In this document: positions 44,450 to 53,876 of the stretch, piece after piece
Position numbering within the stretch: position 1 is the first letter of the stretch
Layout of the letters: the number at the start of each line of letters is the position of its first letter
NCBI GenBank assembly: GCA_013178375.1
Contig: JABLXQ010000060.1
Span: 1-64,000 of the forward strand
Length of the DNA: 64,000 bases
Reading direction: 5' to 3'
Source: Gammaproteobacteria bacterium
GTDB lineage: Bacteria; Pseudomonadota; Gammaproteobacteria; Pseudomonadales; Ketobacteraceae
Made by a program: the position numbers and the translations under genes
Notes under the pieces: generated by a model
What the model was told of the DNA's origin: nothing
Seen by the model: only the letters and a program-made list of their open reading frames with translations
Database searches by the model: none

Positions 44450-47409
44450 CCAACATCGCACCGCAACCACATGCTGGCCGGCAGCCTGTATTTTTCCAGC
44501 AACATGCCGGCCGGACCCGCCGCCGGACGCACGTTCGGCAACGTCAGCAGCAACTTCAGTGCCTCACGGATTTCCAGCAACGCAATCTGCCGGCCCATGC
44601 AGGCGTGGGGCGAATCGGACATGAACAGGTAGCGGCCATTGCTCCAGGGCAGTTTCTGCTGCAGTTCCATCAGCAAGGTCACCTGCGGCACCAGACACAC
44701 CATGGCCCCCGGTTCGATATTGAGCGTCTCCCCCACCGAGCTCACGTAAGTTGCGCCATTCAGGCAGAAGCGCGGCAGCAACGGCGCCACCGGATTCATA
44801 TACAGGCACTTCAGCGCCACCTGTTCCAGCAACGCATTCATTGGCACTGTAAGTTGCGGCCGTAGCGCCGGCTGCGAAATCCAGCCCTGCAGCAGTTTCA
44901 ACGCATCGGGCTGATCCGCCAGCAGATTGCCAATGGCCTCCTGCAGGTTGGAGCCGAACTGCAGAATCTTGGCCACCACACCGGCAATGCCTTTTGCCGT
45001 GGTATCGGTGCTGCCCACTGCCAGTTCCAGCAAACTCTGCCGCACCGCTTTCACCAGCTTGTCGGTGTCGGTGATGACATACTCGTCACGGTACATGCGG
45101 ATCAGACCCGCCATGATGCAGTCGGGATCGGTGGGACGGGCAATCGCGTCGTCGATCTGCTGGTCCAGCAATGGCAGGAATTCGGCTGCCGCCGCCATAG
45201 ACAGCCGGGTGATGTAGTCCAGGTTGATCATGTTGCCGAACACCTGCAGGAACAGCATGCGCACCCAGAACAGCAGGGTGTCATCCGGCGTGGTGCGGAA
45301 ACCATATTGGCCGCAGTTCTCGCGCCAGATCTGCGGCACCTCGTTGTAATCGGTGCGATCAAAGAAGTGGGCGATCTGCAGGCGCGACAGAATGCCATCC
45401 GCCGGCATGTGGGGTGGTGCGATGCCATACAGGTTTTTGATCACCGCCAGCGGCAGACGCCGCGCCAGCTGCTCCACCAGTTCCAGTTTGCCGGTGCTGG
45501 CGAATCCGGCGCGAACCTGCTCCAGTGTACCGCCCAATACCGTCTGCATGCGGGCTTCGAAATTCGCCGGGTCCAGCAATTGCCAGGTGAGTTTTTTCTG
45601 CTGCTCCCGCTGCGGGGTTTCGTTCTTCGATAGCAGCATGTCGCCGCCGGTGAGTTTGCGGATGCGCTCCTTGTACAGCACATTGGTGAATACGTTCGGC
45701 TGCGCCAGGATCGCGTTCATGTCCTCGGGGTGGGCAAAATAATAGTAAGGCACGCGCGCGCCGGTACTGCCCTGCACCCACAGCTTGACGAACCGGTTGC
45801 CTCCCACCAGGCGGGTGGCGTCGACATATTTCGCCACATCCAGCGGGTCGGACTGCACCGGGTCCCAATTCTCGATGCGCTGCTTGGGCACCCGCACCGG
45901 ATCCACCTGCTGCACCAGTTGCAGTAACAATTGCAGGCCCTTGCGTCCCGGCGTGAAAAAATACTCGCCGCCTTTCACCTGCACATATTGCTGCAAGCCA
46001 TACACCGGCAGGGTTTCGGCGTTGAACGAGAACAGACCCAGTTTGTCGCGGGCGCGGTTGCCGACGATGGGATCGATCACGCTGGAGGAAAAGCCCATGA
46101 AGTCGCAGCTGTTGATCCAGTTTTTCTGCACGAATTCAAACTGGGAATCGATGCGGGCGTTGTAGCAGAGAAAATGCAGGCCGCGCTCGGCGTCCGGCGC
46201 CTGGGCAAGGTCGGTGCCCACGGGAATATAAGGTCCGTAAGGCATCGCGCGACGGATCAGGCGGTGCTGGTCCACCCGCAGGGTGCCCTCGCTCTCGCCC
46301 TCACTCAGGGTCAGGCGCGGATTCACCCGCCGCATATGGGATGCAAACGGGCAATGCTGGCCGGTGCGATCGTTGGCAAAATCGAAATCGTTGTCGAGAG
46401 GAGGCCGGTTCTGCGCGGTCAGCGGCACACCATCCTGGGTACGCCCAACCAGCCGGGCGCTGAAATCCTCTCCCTTTGCGTCGCAGAACTGGCGGAACTC
46501 CTTCACCCGCTGTTGCAGTTTGCGGTACACCAGAAAGGAGCCATTACGGGTGAGACGCTGGAATGCCGCCACCCGGGGATTGCTGGATTCCGGCAACAGT
46601 TCGGTATCCGCATCCGCCGGCACCTGACCGTTGCGCACCGCCAGTTCATCACTGTAACCCAGCAGGAATTCCCCCGCCGCCAGCGGTTCCCAGGGGCTGC
46701 TGTTGGTCATCTTCTTGCCGCCACCACCGCGACGTTTCTGGCCGTCGCTGACATAGGGCTGGCTGACGCCGTCGGCAAATCCGAAGTGTTCGCGGATCTG
46801 ACCCTGCTCGCGGATGACATGGGCCGTTTCATTCATCAGCAGGTGCGCGCCCGCCGGCTGCCCTGCATCGCCACCCTGCGGATCGTTACACAGGCGCTGC
46901 CAGTAGTCCTGCAGCACGCGGTCATGAGTCGCCATCTCTTCGTCGGTCCAGGCACCGGGCTTTTCCTCGGCCCCATCCAGCCAGGGCAGATAGTTCAGGC
47001 CCACCAGCACATGAATGTCGCGGCTGCCGTAAAAACCTTCCCAGCATTCCGGCGCATCGACACCATAGTCCCCCAGGAACAGGGCACGGGCGGCCATGCC
47101 GTCCATAAATGCCTGGGGAAACTGTTCCAGAATCGCGTCCGGCAGGCCCAGGGCCTTCAGTCCGCTCCAGCTGAACGCCAGATTCACAAACAGCGGCGCC
47201 GGCGGCAACGGGCGGCGTCTGTCGCGCAACTTCTGGATGTCCTGCTCGGTGAGCAGGCAGCCCTGCAGCAGTGGCTGCCACAGAAAACGCAGGAAGTCTT
47301 TTGCGTGGTCCACCCGCAGAAAATAGTAACGGGCGGCGGCGGGCTTGGCGCCCCGGATGAGGTGGGCCTGGATGTCGGCCAGTTGGATCAGATTGGGGTA
47401 AGACGTCAC
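44446..47409 (-). CDS. Fusion of DyP-type peroxidase and cytochrome P450
   Basis: 987 residues, starting at a GTG with GGAGA 9 nt upstream. Residues about 1-500 are a DyP-type peroxidase: distal GFADGVSQP (GxxDG) and the proximal-His region QHCPFASHMRRVNPR. Residues about 520-987 are a cytochrome P450: I-helix GSTDTT (about 800) and haem-cysteine loop SPHACMGRQIALLEI (about C937). The K-helix ExxR pair is degenerate (VALK before CLYMNP), which is unusual. Two haem centres in one chain suggest that one oxidises or feeds peroxide chemistry to the other. No signal peptide is seen. It is cotranscribed with the 201-residue protein 20 bp upstream. Substrate unknown. Confidence 0.8.
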   Translation of the reverse strand: MTSYPNLIQLADIQAHLIRGAKPAAARYYFLRVDHAKDFLRFLWQPLLQGCLLTEQDIQKLRDRRRPLPPAPLFVNLAFSWSGLKALGLPDAILEQFPQAFMDGMAARALFLGDYGVDAPECWEGFYGSRDIHVLVGLNYLPWLDGAEEKPGAWTDEEMATHDRVLQDYWQRLCNDPQGGDAGQPAGAHLLMNETAHVIREQGQIREHFGFADGVSQPYVSDGQKRRGGGGKKMTNSSPWEPLAAGEFLLGYSDELAVRNGQVPADADTELLPESSNPRVAAFQRLTRNGSFLVYRKLQQRVKEFRQFCDAKGEDFSARLVGRTQDGVPLTAQNRPPLDNDFDFANDRTGQHCPFASHMRRVNPRLTLSEGESEGTLRVDQHRLIRRAMPYGPYIPVGTDLAQAPDAERGLHFLCYNARIDSQFEFVQKNWINSCDFMGFSSSVIDPIVGNRARDKLGLFSFNAETLPVYGLQQYVQVKGGEYFFTPGRKGLQLLLQLVQQVDPVRVPKQRIENWDPVQSDPLDVAKYVDATRLVGGNRFVKLWVQGSTGARVPYYYFAHPEDMNAILAQPNVFTNVLYKERIRKLTGGDMLLSKNETPQREQQKKLTWQLLDPANFEARMQTVLGGTLEQVRAGFASTGKLELVEQLARRLPLAVIKNLYGIAPPHMPADGILSRLQIAHFFDRTDYNEVPQIWRENCGQYGFRTTPDDTLLFWVRMLFLQVFGNMINLDYITRLSMAAAAEFLPLLDQQIDDAIARPTDPDCIMAGLIRMYRDEYVITDTDKLVKAVRQSLLELAVGSTDTTAKGIAGVVAKILQFGSNLQEAIGNLLADQPDALKLLQGWISQPALRPQLTVPMNALLEQVALKCLYMNPVAPLLPRFCLNGATYVSSVGETLNIEPGAMVCLVPQVTLLMELQQKLPWSNGRYLFMSDSPHACMGRQIALLEIREALKLLLTLPNVRPAAGPAGMLLEKYRLPASMWLRCDVG

Positions 47410-47429
47410 GATGGCACTCTCCGGTACGA

Positions 47430-48035
47430 TTACGGGTGTGCGGGCTGGTCGAGCCCGGTCTGGTTTTCCAGCACGAACTGGCAGAAGGCTTTGTAGAAAG
47501 CATCTGTATCCTGTTCGGCACCCACAAACTGCGTGGCCATGAATTCGTCAAACGCCGACTTGAAGGCGCGCAGGCTGAAGCGCCGCATCAGGGTTTCATC
47601 GGGAATGGCGGCGAAAAAGGCAGCGGTCTGCACCTGATGTTCCTCGACATAACGCCAGAAGGCTTCGAAGTCCTGGCAGCCACCGGCAGGGTAACCCTCG
47701 CAATTGCCCCACACCCGGTCCATATCGCCGGCAATCAGGGCCGAGAAGTCCCGCAGGTACTGCCACATGCTGCCGTCATAGTTGGAGGTGAAGATCAGGA
47801 TGTCGCGGACGCCGTCATTCCAGATGATCCAGCGCGCGAAATGGATGGTAGGAATCAGGCGGATCGGGGTGGGAATGCCGCGCAGCTCGCGGTTCTGGAT
47901 GGAATCGAGCACCGCCTGCAGCTGCTGGCGGTAGGTCAGGGTGCTACCCGGTATCCTGCCCTGCCGGATGGTGGTGACAATGGTGAGTTCATTCACTCCC
48001 CCCAAATAGCGGGAGTCCTGGATCAGATGCATCAT
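47430..48035 (-). CDS. Conserved-looking protein upstream of the DyP-P450 fusion
   Basis: 201 residues; ATG ATG start with GGAGG upstream, the second ATG (48032) having better spacing. The core reads PTIHFARWIIWNDGVRDILI, then FTSNYDGSMWQYLRDF, a pattern I associate with small proteins and domains found near haem peroxidases and P450s, though I cannot name a family. No signal peptide or membrane helix. It is first in a two-gene operon with the DyP-P450 fusion, so it may be an accessory, haem-loading or substrate-handling subunit. Confidence 0.65.
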   Translation of the reverse strand: MMHLIQDSRYLGGVNELTIVTTIRQGRIPGSTLTYRQQLQAVLDSIQNRELRGIPTPIRLIPTIHFARWIIWNDGVRDILIFTSNYDGSMWQYLRDFSALIAGDMDRVWGNCEGYPAGGCQDFEAFWRYVEEHQVQTAAFFAAIPDETLMRRFSLRAFKSAFDEFMATQFVGAEQDTDAFYKAFCQFVLENQTGLDQPAHP

Positions 48036-48322
48036 GACACCTCCGGTGCAGAGTTGGCCGTCAATTTGTGAATTCGTTAGGCAAATAAATGTGACGCAAT
48101 TCAGATCACATCATAAGAATAAAAACAATTCGAGAATCTGCCTTGTGAAAAATTCACACTAACCCGGCCACCGGTCCGCCCCGAAATCGAACACAAAACA
48201 CACAACTGTGCACGATCGCGTTCATTTGATTGATCTATTTACAAAAATACACCTCAACGAATGACCGCTGGTCAAATTACTGACTAGACTTTGTTTGGAT
48301 TGATCGTGGGTTGTCGGAAACA

Positions 48323-50764
48323 ATGCTGTCATCTGGAAACAACTGGAATCGAATCTGCTCACGGGGGAAGAGGCTGTGGGCGTTGCTGCCGCTGTTGCTG
48401 CTGTTCGCGACGGGATTGACCCGTGCCAGTACCAGCCTGGAACCTCTCGACATGAACCTGATCGACGAGGCCACCCTGGGCAAACACCTGATGTTTCTGG
48501 AAGACCCCCAGGGCGTGCTGCTGCTGGACGACATCCTGACGGATGAATACCAGAGCCGCTTCGAACCGGTCTTCGTGGACACCCCCTATTTCGGCCGCAC
48601 CCGTTCCACCTACTGGTTCCGTCTGCAGGTGGCGCCCAACAAGGCGAACAATCCGCGCCTGATCGAGATCGCCTATCCCCATCTCAAGTCCATCACCCTG
48701 TATGAAATGAAAGACCGCCGGCTGCTGCGCACGCTGCAATCCGGCTATGAAAATCGCGACATGGAACCCTACAACTGCCTGCGGTTCTGTTTCCTGATCA
48801 AGGGCAACCACGGCATCCACACGCTGTATTTCCGCATCAGTACCGATTCCCCCATGTTCGTGCCCATGGTGATGCGGGCGCCGGAAAAGCAGTTGCTGAA
48901 CGAACGCATCAACATGGCGGTAGTGGCACTGTTCTACGGTGCCTTTGTGGTGATGGGGCTGTTCAATCTGTTCCTGTTCTTTTCCACCCAGGATCGCAGC
49001 TACCTGTTCTATGTGATGTACATCGTCACCCTGTTCCTGTGGACCTCATCCCACGACGGCCTGCTGCGGGAGGTGCTGCTGTACCGCAACGACATGCTGT
49101 CCAGCTACCGCGTGCATTTTCTGCTGACCCTGGTGCCCATCCTGTTCGGCGCCCTGTTCTGCCAGCGTTTCCTGCGCACGGCGGAAACCATGCCGCTGCA
49201 CCACCGCGTGTTCAGCTTCCTGATCCTGCTGTGTCTGGTAGACGCGGCGCTGACCCTGGTCAGCGGCCGTATCCTGCTGCCGGATTCGGTCAACCTGCTC
49301 ACCGTCACCTTCTCCATTGCCGGTGTGTCAGCCAGCGTGCAGGGGCTGCGGCAGGGCCTGCGCACCGCGCGCTTTTTCCTGACGGCCTGGGTGGCGGTCA
49401 TCCTTGGTTCGGTGCTCTGGGTGCTGACGCTGTCCGGCGTGCTGCCCTTCAATTCCTTCACTGCCTTCAGCGTGCATATCGGCGGATTACTGGAAACCAT
49501 CCTGCTGTCGCTGGCGCTGGGAGACCGCATCAACATGCTGCAGGCCGAGCGTATCCAGCTGGAGCAGGACGCCAAGCACAGGCTGGAGGATTCCAACCAG
49601 AAACTGGAGGCCAGCAACCGCTTCAAGGACGAGTTCCTGTCCACTGTCAGCCATGAACTGCGCACGCCCATGAACGGCATCATCGGCGCCTCGGAACTGC
49701 TGGAGCACACCGAACTGAATTCCGAGCAATACAAATATCTCTCCACCATCAACCGCTCCAGTCACGACATGCTGGGCATGATCGAGAATATCCTCACCTA
49801 CACCCAGTTCGAGGCGGGCACTGCCACCGCCAGCAACCGGCCGATGAAAATCCGCCAGCTGCTGGACGAAATGACCGCCCACTACCGGGGCCGCGCCGCG
49901 ATCAAACAGCTGGAATTACGCCACCACATCGATCCCTCGATCCCCAGCGATCTGGCCGGCGACTTCGACAAGGTGAAACTGCTGCTGGACCAGGTGCTGG
50001 ACAACGCCATCAAGTTCACCGACAGCGGGCATATACGCTTCGACGTCACCGTCGATGACGAGCACAAGCAAAAAGATACGCTGTGGCTGAAATTCGTGAT
50101 CAGGGACACCGGCTGCGGCGTGCCGGAATCCCTGCAGGGCGAGATTTTCAATTCCTTCAAACAGGGCGATGGCTCCATGACCCGGCGCAAGGGCGGCCTC
50201 GGCATTGGCCTGGCCCTGAGCAAGCGCATCATCGATATTCTGGATGGGCGCCTGACCTTCAAATCCTCGGTGCTGGATGGCACCACTGTGATCCTGTCGC
50301 TGCCGTTCCGCCCCTGCGCGGCCCAGGACGAGCCGGCCCAGGGGGATCTGGCGGAGAGCATCAACTGCGCCAGCGTGGAAATCCTGGTGGTGGAAGACAA
50401 TTACGTGAACAAACTGGTACTGGAAGGATTCCTGAAAAAACTCGGCTTCAGCGTGCAGGCAGTGGACAACGGCAAGGAAGCAGTGGCGCTGCTGGAAAAG
50501 CGCGAGTTCGATCTGGTGTTCATGGACTGCCAGATGCCGGTAATGGACGGTTTCGAGGCCACCCGACAGCTGCGCAAGCTGTCCAATCGCAATGCCGGCA
50601 TTCCGGTGGTCGCGGTAACGGCCAACGCCAATCCGGGCGACCGCGAACGCTGCCTTGCCGCCGGCATGAACGATTACCTGAAAAAGCCGTTCAGCCAGCA
50701 GTTACTGGTCAGCACGCTGAATCGCTGGCTGCAGCGTCAGCGCAATAACAGCGTGCAGGCCTGA
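48323..50764 (+). CDS. 7TMR-DISM hybrid sensor histidine kinase with receiver domain
   Basis: 813 residues from the ATG at 48323; a TTG at 48311 is an alternative. A signal or leader helix (LLPLLLLFATGLTRAS) is followed by a periplasmic 7TMR-DISMED2 domain (TYWFRLQVAPN, LIEIAYPHLKSITLY). Seven membrane helices span about 200-400, then a coiled-coil linker (LQAERIQLEQDAKHRLED). The kinase core has H box TVSHELRTPMNGI, N box DNAIKFTD, and G boxes RDTGCGVPE and GLGIGLALSK. The C-terminal receiver has phospho-Asp in LVFMDCQMPVMDG and Lys in YLKKPF. No HPt domain is present. It is convergent with the PhoQ-like gene, 1 bp apart. Confidence 0.9.
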   Translation: MLSSGNNWNRICSRGKRLWALLPLLLLFATGLTRASTSLEPLDMNLIDEATLGKHLMFLEDPQGVLLLDDILTDEYQSRFEPVFVDTPYFGRTRSTYWFRLQVAPNKANNPRLIEIAYPHLKSITLYEMKDRRLLRTLQSGYENRDMEPYNCLRFCFLIKGNHGIHTLYFRISTDSPMFVPMVMRAPEKQLLNERINMAVVALFYGAFVVMGLFNLFLFFSTQDRSYLFYVMYIVTLFLWTSSHDGLLREVLLYRNDMLSSYRVHFLLTLVPILFGALFCQRFLRTAETMPLHHRVFSFLILLCLVDAALTLVSGRILLPDSVNLLTVTFSIAGVSASVQGLRQGLRTARFFLTAWVAVILGSVLWVLTLSGVLPFNSFTAFSVHIGGLLETILLSLALGDRINMLQAERIQLEQDAKHRLEDSNQKLEASNRFKDEFLSTVSHELRTPMNGIIGASELLEHTELNSEQYKYLSTINRSSHDMLGMIENILTYTQFEAGTATASNRPMKIRQLLDEMTAHYRGRAAIKQLELRHHIDPSIPSDLAGDFDKVKLLLDQVLDNAIKFTDSGHIRFDVTVDDEHKQKDTLWLKFVIRDTGCGVPESLQGEIFNSFKQGDGSMTRRKGGLGIGLALSKRIIDILDGRLTFKSSVLDGTTVILSLPFRPCAAQDEPAQGDLAESINCASVEILVVEDNYVNKLVLEGFLKKLGFSVQAVDNGKEAVALLEKREFDLVFMDCQMPVMDGFEATRQLRKLSNRNAGIPVVAVTANANPGDRERCLAAGMNDYLKKPFSQQLLVSTLNRWLQRQRNNSVQA

Positions 50765-50765
50765 A

Positions 50766-52088
50766 TCAGCGCGGCAGACGGATACGGAAACAGGCGCCAC
50801 CCTGCGTGGACTGATCAATCTCCAGCTCGCCACCATAGGCCGACACGATGTCGGCCACCACCGCCAGCCCGATCCCCTGCCCCGGTGCCTGTTCATCGCG
50901 CCGCACGCCGCGCAACAGAATCGCCTGCCGGTCTTCCGGCGCGATGCCGCTGCCGCTGTCCTCGATCGTAATGCGAAACAGGCGCTCGTCATTGGACGCG
51001 CTGATCCTGATGGGCGAACTGCCATGCTTGCAGGCGTTGTCGAGCAGATTACCCAGCAGCTCAAACGCGTCGCCCTCGTCGCAGGGAATGCGGATGCCTT
51101 CCGCCAGATTGGTTTCAAATTGCGGCGCCTTGTCTGCATACACTTTCTGCAATACCGCGATGAGCTTCTGCACCAGTTCCTGCAGTGGCACACCCTGTGA
51201 CGCCAGCGCCGGCGCCGTGGACAGGGCACGCTTCAACTGGTAACTGACGATTTCATCCATGCGGCTGATCTGCTGCTGCATCAGCGGCGCGCTTTTTTCC
51301 AGATCCGCCAGATCCAGTCCCCGCATCACCGCCAGTGGCGTTTTCAGGCTGTGAGCCAGATCACCGAGGCTGTTCTTGTAGCGTTCACGCAGCGTGCGTT
51401 CATGTCCCAGCAGACGGTTGAGGTTGATCACCACCGGCACCACTTCCGCCGGATAACGTCCGTCGATGGCATCGCGCTCACTGTTCTCGATGGCCTTCAC
51501 TTCCGCCGCCAGCGCCGAGAATGGCCGAAAACCCCAGTACAGCAGCAGGAAGGTGATCACCACAGACGAGACAATCAGCCCGCCCAGCCAGCTCCACAAG
51601 GTGGTTTCGAAACCACGGATCTGCGCTTCATAGGGCTCACCGGTTTCCCACACCACAAAGGTGAACGGCAGCTCCTTCTTGCGGTGTTCCCAGATGACCG
51701 TGAACATCATGCGGTAGAAGCGTTCGTTGTCTTCCGTGAATTCATCGAAAGTCCAGACGCCGGGAGCGGAATGCAGCTGGGAAAATTTGCCCTTACCCAT
51801 ATAAGAGGGTGAGCGCCACACCTCCTTGCCTGCGCTCACCACGGCCGAAAACAGTCCCGACTGCAGCTGATTGAAGCGAGGCTCCGCCAGCATGTCGGGC
51901 AGATTCAGTGTGCCATTCTTGAACTCGGCAGTGGACATCAGGCTGTACACATGCAACTTGAGCTGCTCGCGGACACGATCATGCATGGCGGAATCGAAGG
52001 ACTGCCGCAAAATCCAGCCGGCACTCAGGGCGAACAACGCCAGGATGAGCGCGGTGACGAGCAGGAAACGAACCTTGAGGGAACCCAG
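50766..52088 (-). CDS. phoQ: PhoQ-like sensor histidine kinase with probable CTG start
   Basis: 440 residues if translation begins at the CTG at 52086-52088, which is 8 nt after GGAGG and right after the response-regulator stop. No ATG or GTG is in frame near the start, and starting at the TTG at 52037 would cut the first membrane helix (VRFLLVTALILALFALSAGW). A periplasmic domain (about 45-165) and second helix (GGLIVSSVVITFLLLYWGF) precede HAMP. The H box is DLAHSLKTPLAVM, and the N and G boxes are LLDNACKHG, DSGSGIAPED and GQGIGLAVVADIV. The H box and architecture match PhoQ. It pairs with the PhoP-like regulator upstream. Confidence 0.85.
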   Translation of the reverse strand: MGSLKVRFLLVTALILALFALSAGWILRQSFDSAMHDRVREQLKLHVYSLMSTAEFKNGTLNLPDMLAEPRFNQLQSGLFSAVVSAGKEVWRSPSYMGKGKFSQLHSAPGVWTFDEFTEDNERFYRMMFTVIWEHRKKELPFTFVVWETGEPYEAQIRGFETTLWSWLGGLIVSSVVITFLLLYWGFRPFSALAAEVKAIENSERDAIDGRYPAEVVPVVINLNRLLGHERTLRERYKNSLGDLAHSLKTPLAVMRGLDLADLEKSAPLMQQQISRMDEIVSYQLKRALSTAPALASQGVPLQELVQKLIAVLQKVYADKAPQFETNLAEGIRIPCDEGDAFELLGNLLDNACKHGSSPIRISASNDERLFRITIEDSGSGIAPEDRQAILLRGVRRDEQAPGQGIGLAVVADIVSAYGGELEIDQSTQGGACFRIRLPR

Positions 52089-52091
52089 GGG

Positions 52092-52766
52092 TCAGGCCTC
52101 CAGAGCAAACCGATAACCGCGCCCGCGCAGGGTTTCGATGGGTTTGAGAACATTGTCGGGATCGAGTTTGCGGCGCAGACGGCCCACGAACACTTCCAGT
52201 GTGTTGCTGTCGCGGTCGAAATCCTGGGCGTAGATGTGCTCGGTCAGCACGGTTTTGGAAACCACTTCACCTGGCCGCAGCATCAGGTATTCCAGCACCT
52301 TGTATTCATAGGTGGTGAGTTCGATGGCAGCGCCGTTGACGGTGACACTCTGGCTGGCGGTGTCGAGCACGATGGGGCCGATCTCCAGCACCGGACGGGC
52401 GTGGCCGGCGGAGCGGCGAATCAACGCGTTCAACCGCGCCAGCACTTCTTCCATCACGAAAGGTTTTACCACGTAGTCGTCGGCACCTGCTTCGAGGCCG
52501 GCCACTTTATCCTGCCATTGCGCGCGCGCGGTCAGCACCAGAATGGGAAAGTTGCGCTGTTCGCCGCGCAGAGCACGAATCAGATCGATGCCGTTGAGTT
52601 TGGGCAGACCCAGATCGATGATGGCCACGTCGTAGGGAAATTCGTTGCCATAGTAAAGGCCTTCCTGGCCGTCGGCGGCGGCATCCACCGAGTAACCTTT
52701 TTTCTGCAGCGCAGTCACCAATTGTTCGCGCAGATTTTTTTCATCTTCAACCACGAGAATCCGCAT
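52092..52766 (-). CDS. phoP: PhoP-like OmpR-family response regulator
   Basis: 224 residues. The receiver starts MRILVVEDEKNLREQLVTAL, has phospho-Asp in VAIIDLGLPKLNG and Lys in DDYVVKPFVMEEVLA. The winged helix has LTTYEYKVLEYLMLRPGEVV and VFVGRLRRKLD. The sequence matches PhoP of pseudomonads and related gammaproteobacteria, which responds to low Mg2+ or cationic peptides with PhoQ. Its stop codon is 3 nt from the proposed kinase start in the same frame. A PepSY-like exported protein lies 6 bp upstream in the operon. Confidence 0.88.
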   Translation of the reverse strand: MRILVVEDEKNLREQLVTALQKKGYSVDAAADGQEGLYYGNEFPYDVAIIDLGLPKLNGIDLIRALRGEQRNFPILVLTARAQWQDKVAGLEAGADDYVVKPFVMEEVLARLNALIRRSAGHARPVLEIGPIVLDTASQSVTVNGAAIELTTYEYKVLEYLMLRPGEVVSKTVLTEHIYAQDFDRDSNTLEVFVGRLRRKLDPDNVLKPIETLRGRGYRFALEA

Positions 52767-52772
52767 TGTCGT

Positions 52773-53534
52773 TCAACCACCCACCGCGCCGGTTTGTCCA
52801 TCCACTGTCATTGTTTTTACCCGCCCTTCCTGCAGCAGCACCTTGACCCGGTATTGCACGCGGCCGCTGCGCTCGATCTGATCCACCGACAGCACGCGAC
52901 CACCGGTGGCACGCTCCACCGCACGGGCAGCAGTGGCGGAATCCACCCGGGCGCCGCCGTAATTATCGTTGCGGCGCTGCCCGCCGGAGCGTTCCACAGA
53001 TGTGTCGTTGCGCGGGTCGTAATTCTGGTCATAACGTCGGTCATTACGTTCATCATCGCGCCCGTTGTAGCGTTGATCGTAACGCTCATCATAAGACCGG
53101 GGTTTGGAATCGCGCGAATTGTAGGAGCGTGAATCGCGTTCGTCGGAGCGGTAGTCGACGCGGCGATCGTCCCGGGAATTGCGGGAATCCTCGCGCCGGG
53201 AACGGCTGCGATCGGAACTGCCAGAGGAGCTGCGGGAATCGTAATAGCCGCCGCTATAGGAAGGCTGGCGGCCGTTGTCCTGGTCACGCCGCGCATTGGT
53301 GGATTTGCCACGGCCGGAATTGTCCTGCCGGTCCTGGTTACGCGATTTGCTGCGGCTGTCGTTGCGGTTGTCGTTGCGCTGCGGATACTGGTCGTCGTCC
53401 TGTGAATTGTAGTAGCGGGTTTCCGCACGATTGTCGCGCGCAGCCGCCGGCAGACAGACCAGCAACGCCACCAACATGCCCACCCACAGTGCGGAGCGCC
53501 GGATAGCATGCAAAGATGGAAATATTTCCTTCAA
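52773..53534 (-). CDS. Exported PepSY-like protein with Arg/Asp/Ser/Tyr-rich low-complexity region
   Basis: 253 residues. A signal peptide (ALWVGMLVALLVCLPAAARD) is followed by about 145 residues dominated by Arg, Asp, Ser, Asn and Tyr (for example NDNRNDSRSKSRNQDRQDN, RDDERNDRRYDQNYD). A C-terminal PepSY-like module follows (AARAVERATGGRVLSVDQIE, then YRVKVLLQEGRVKTMTVDGQ). PepSY proteins often precede sensor kinases and modulate them in the periplasm. It is the first gene of the PhoP/PhoQ-like operon, so it may act on the kinase sensor domain. The highly charged linker is unusual and may bind divalent ions or polyanions. Confidence 0.8.
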   Translation of the reverse strand: MKEIFPSLHAIRRSALWVGMLVALLVCLPAAARDNRAETRYYNSQDDDQYPQRNDNRNDSRSKSRNQDRQDNSGRGKSTNARRDQDNGRQPSYSGGYYDSRSSSGSSDRSRSRREDSRNSRDDRRVDYRSDERDSRSYNSRDSKPRSYDERYDQRYNGRDDERNDRRYDQNYDPRNDTSVERSGGQRRNDNYGGARVDSATAARAVERATGGRVLSVDQIERSGRVQYRVKVLLQEGRVKTMTVDGQTGAVGG

Positions 53535-53876
53535 CGGAGCCTCAACGGGATATCAACAAAGGGCAACAGCGGCATCGACCACATCAGATTCACAGGATGC
53601 CCGACTTCCCGCGAATACAGGACATTTTCGCGCACGCAATCTGAACATTCTCTGAATTCGGTGCCCGTACATGATGCTGCTCTCATGCGAGCACTTGCTT
53701 GCCAGATCCGTGGTGCCGGAGAAAACACACATCAATTCATCAGGTTAGCCACTCGAGGCAATTATGGCACAGGCTATGCTTTGATTCAGGTGCAAGGGTT
53801 GCGAAATCCGGGCCCTCGACAAAACGACGTGTTTATTCATCAGAACACTCTTATCAGAACACTCTGGAGGCACACC
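53535..53876. other. Divergent promoter region (342 bp)
   Basis: No gene is credible here. It separates the PepSY/PhoPQ operon from the 35-residue gene at 53877 and contains the 14-bp tandem repeat at 53839-53866. Confidence 0.5.
53839..53866. repeat. Two tandem 14-bp repeats upstream of a small gene
   Basis: ATCAGAACACTCTT (53839-53852) and ATCAGAACACTCTG (53853-53866) abut the GGAGG binding site of the small gene at 53877. Confidence 0.75.

Noticed and set aside
45931-47496. 521-residue plus-strand reading frame opposite the DyP-P450 gene
   Set aside because: It is fully antisense to a gene with clear DyP and P450 motifs, has no domain signature, and reflects codon bias in a GC-rich region.
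48089-48111. ATGTGA...TCACAT dyad as a CRP site
   Set aside because: The arms are 11 nt apart, whereas a CRP site needs about 6 between TGTGA and TCACA.
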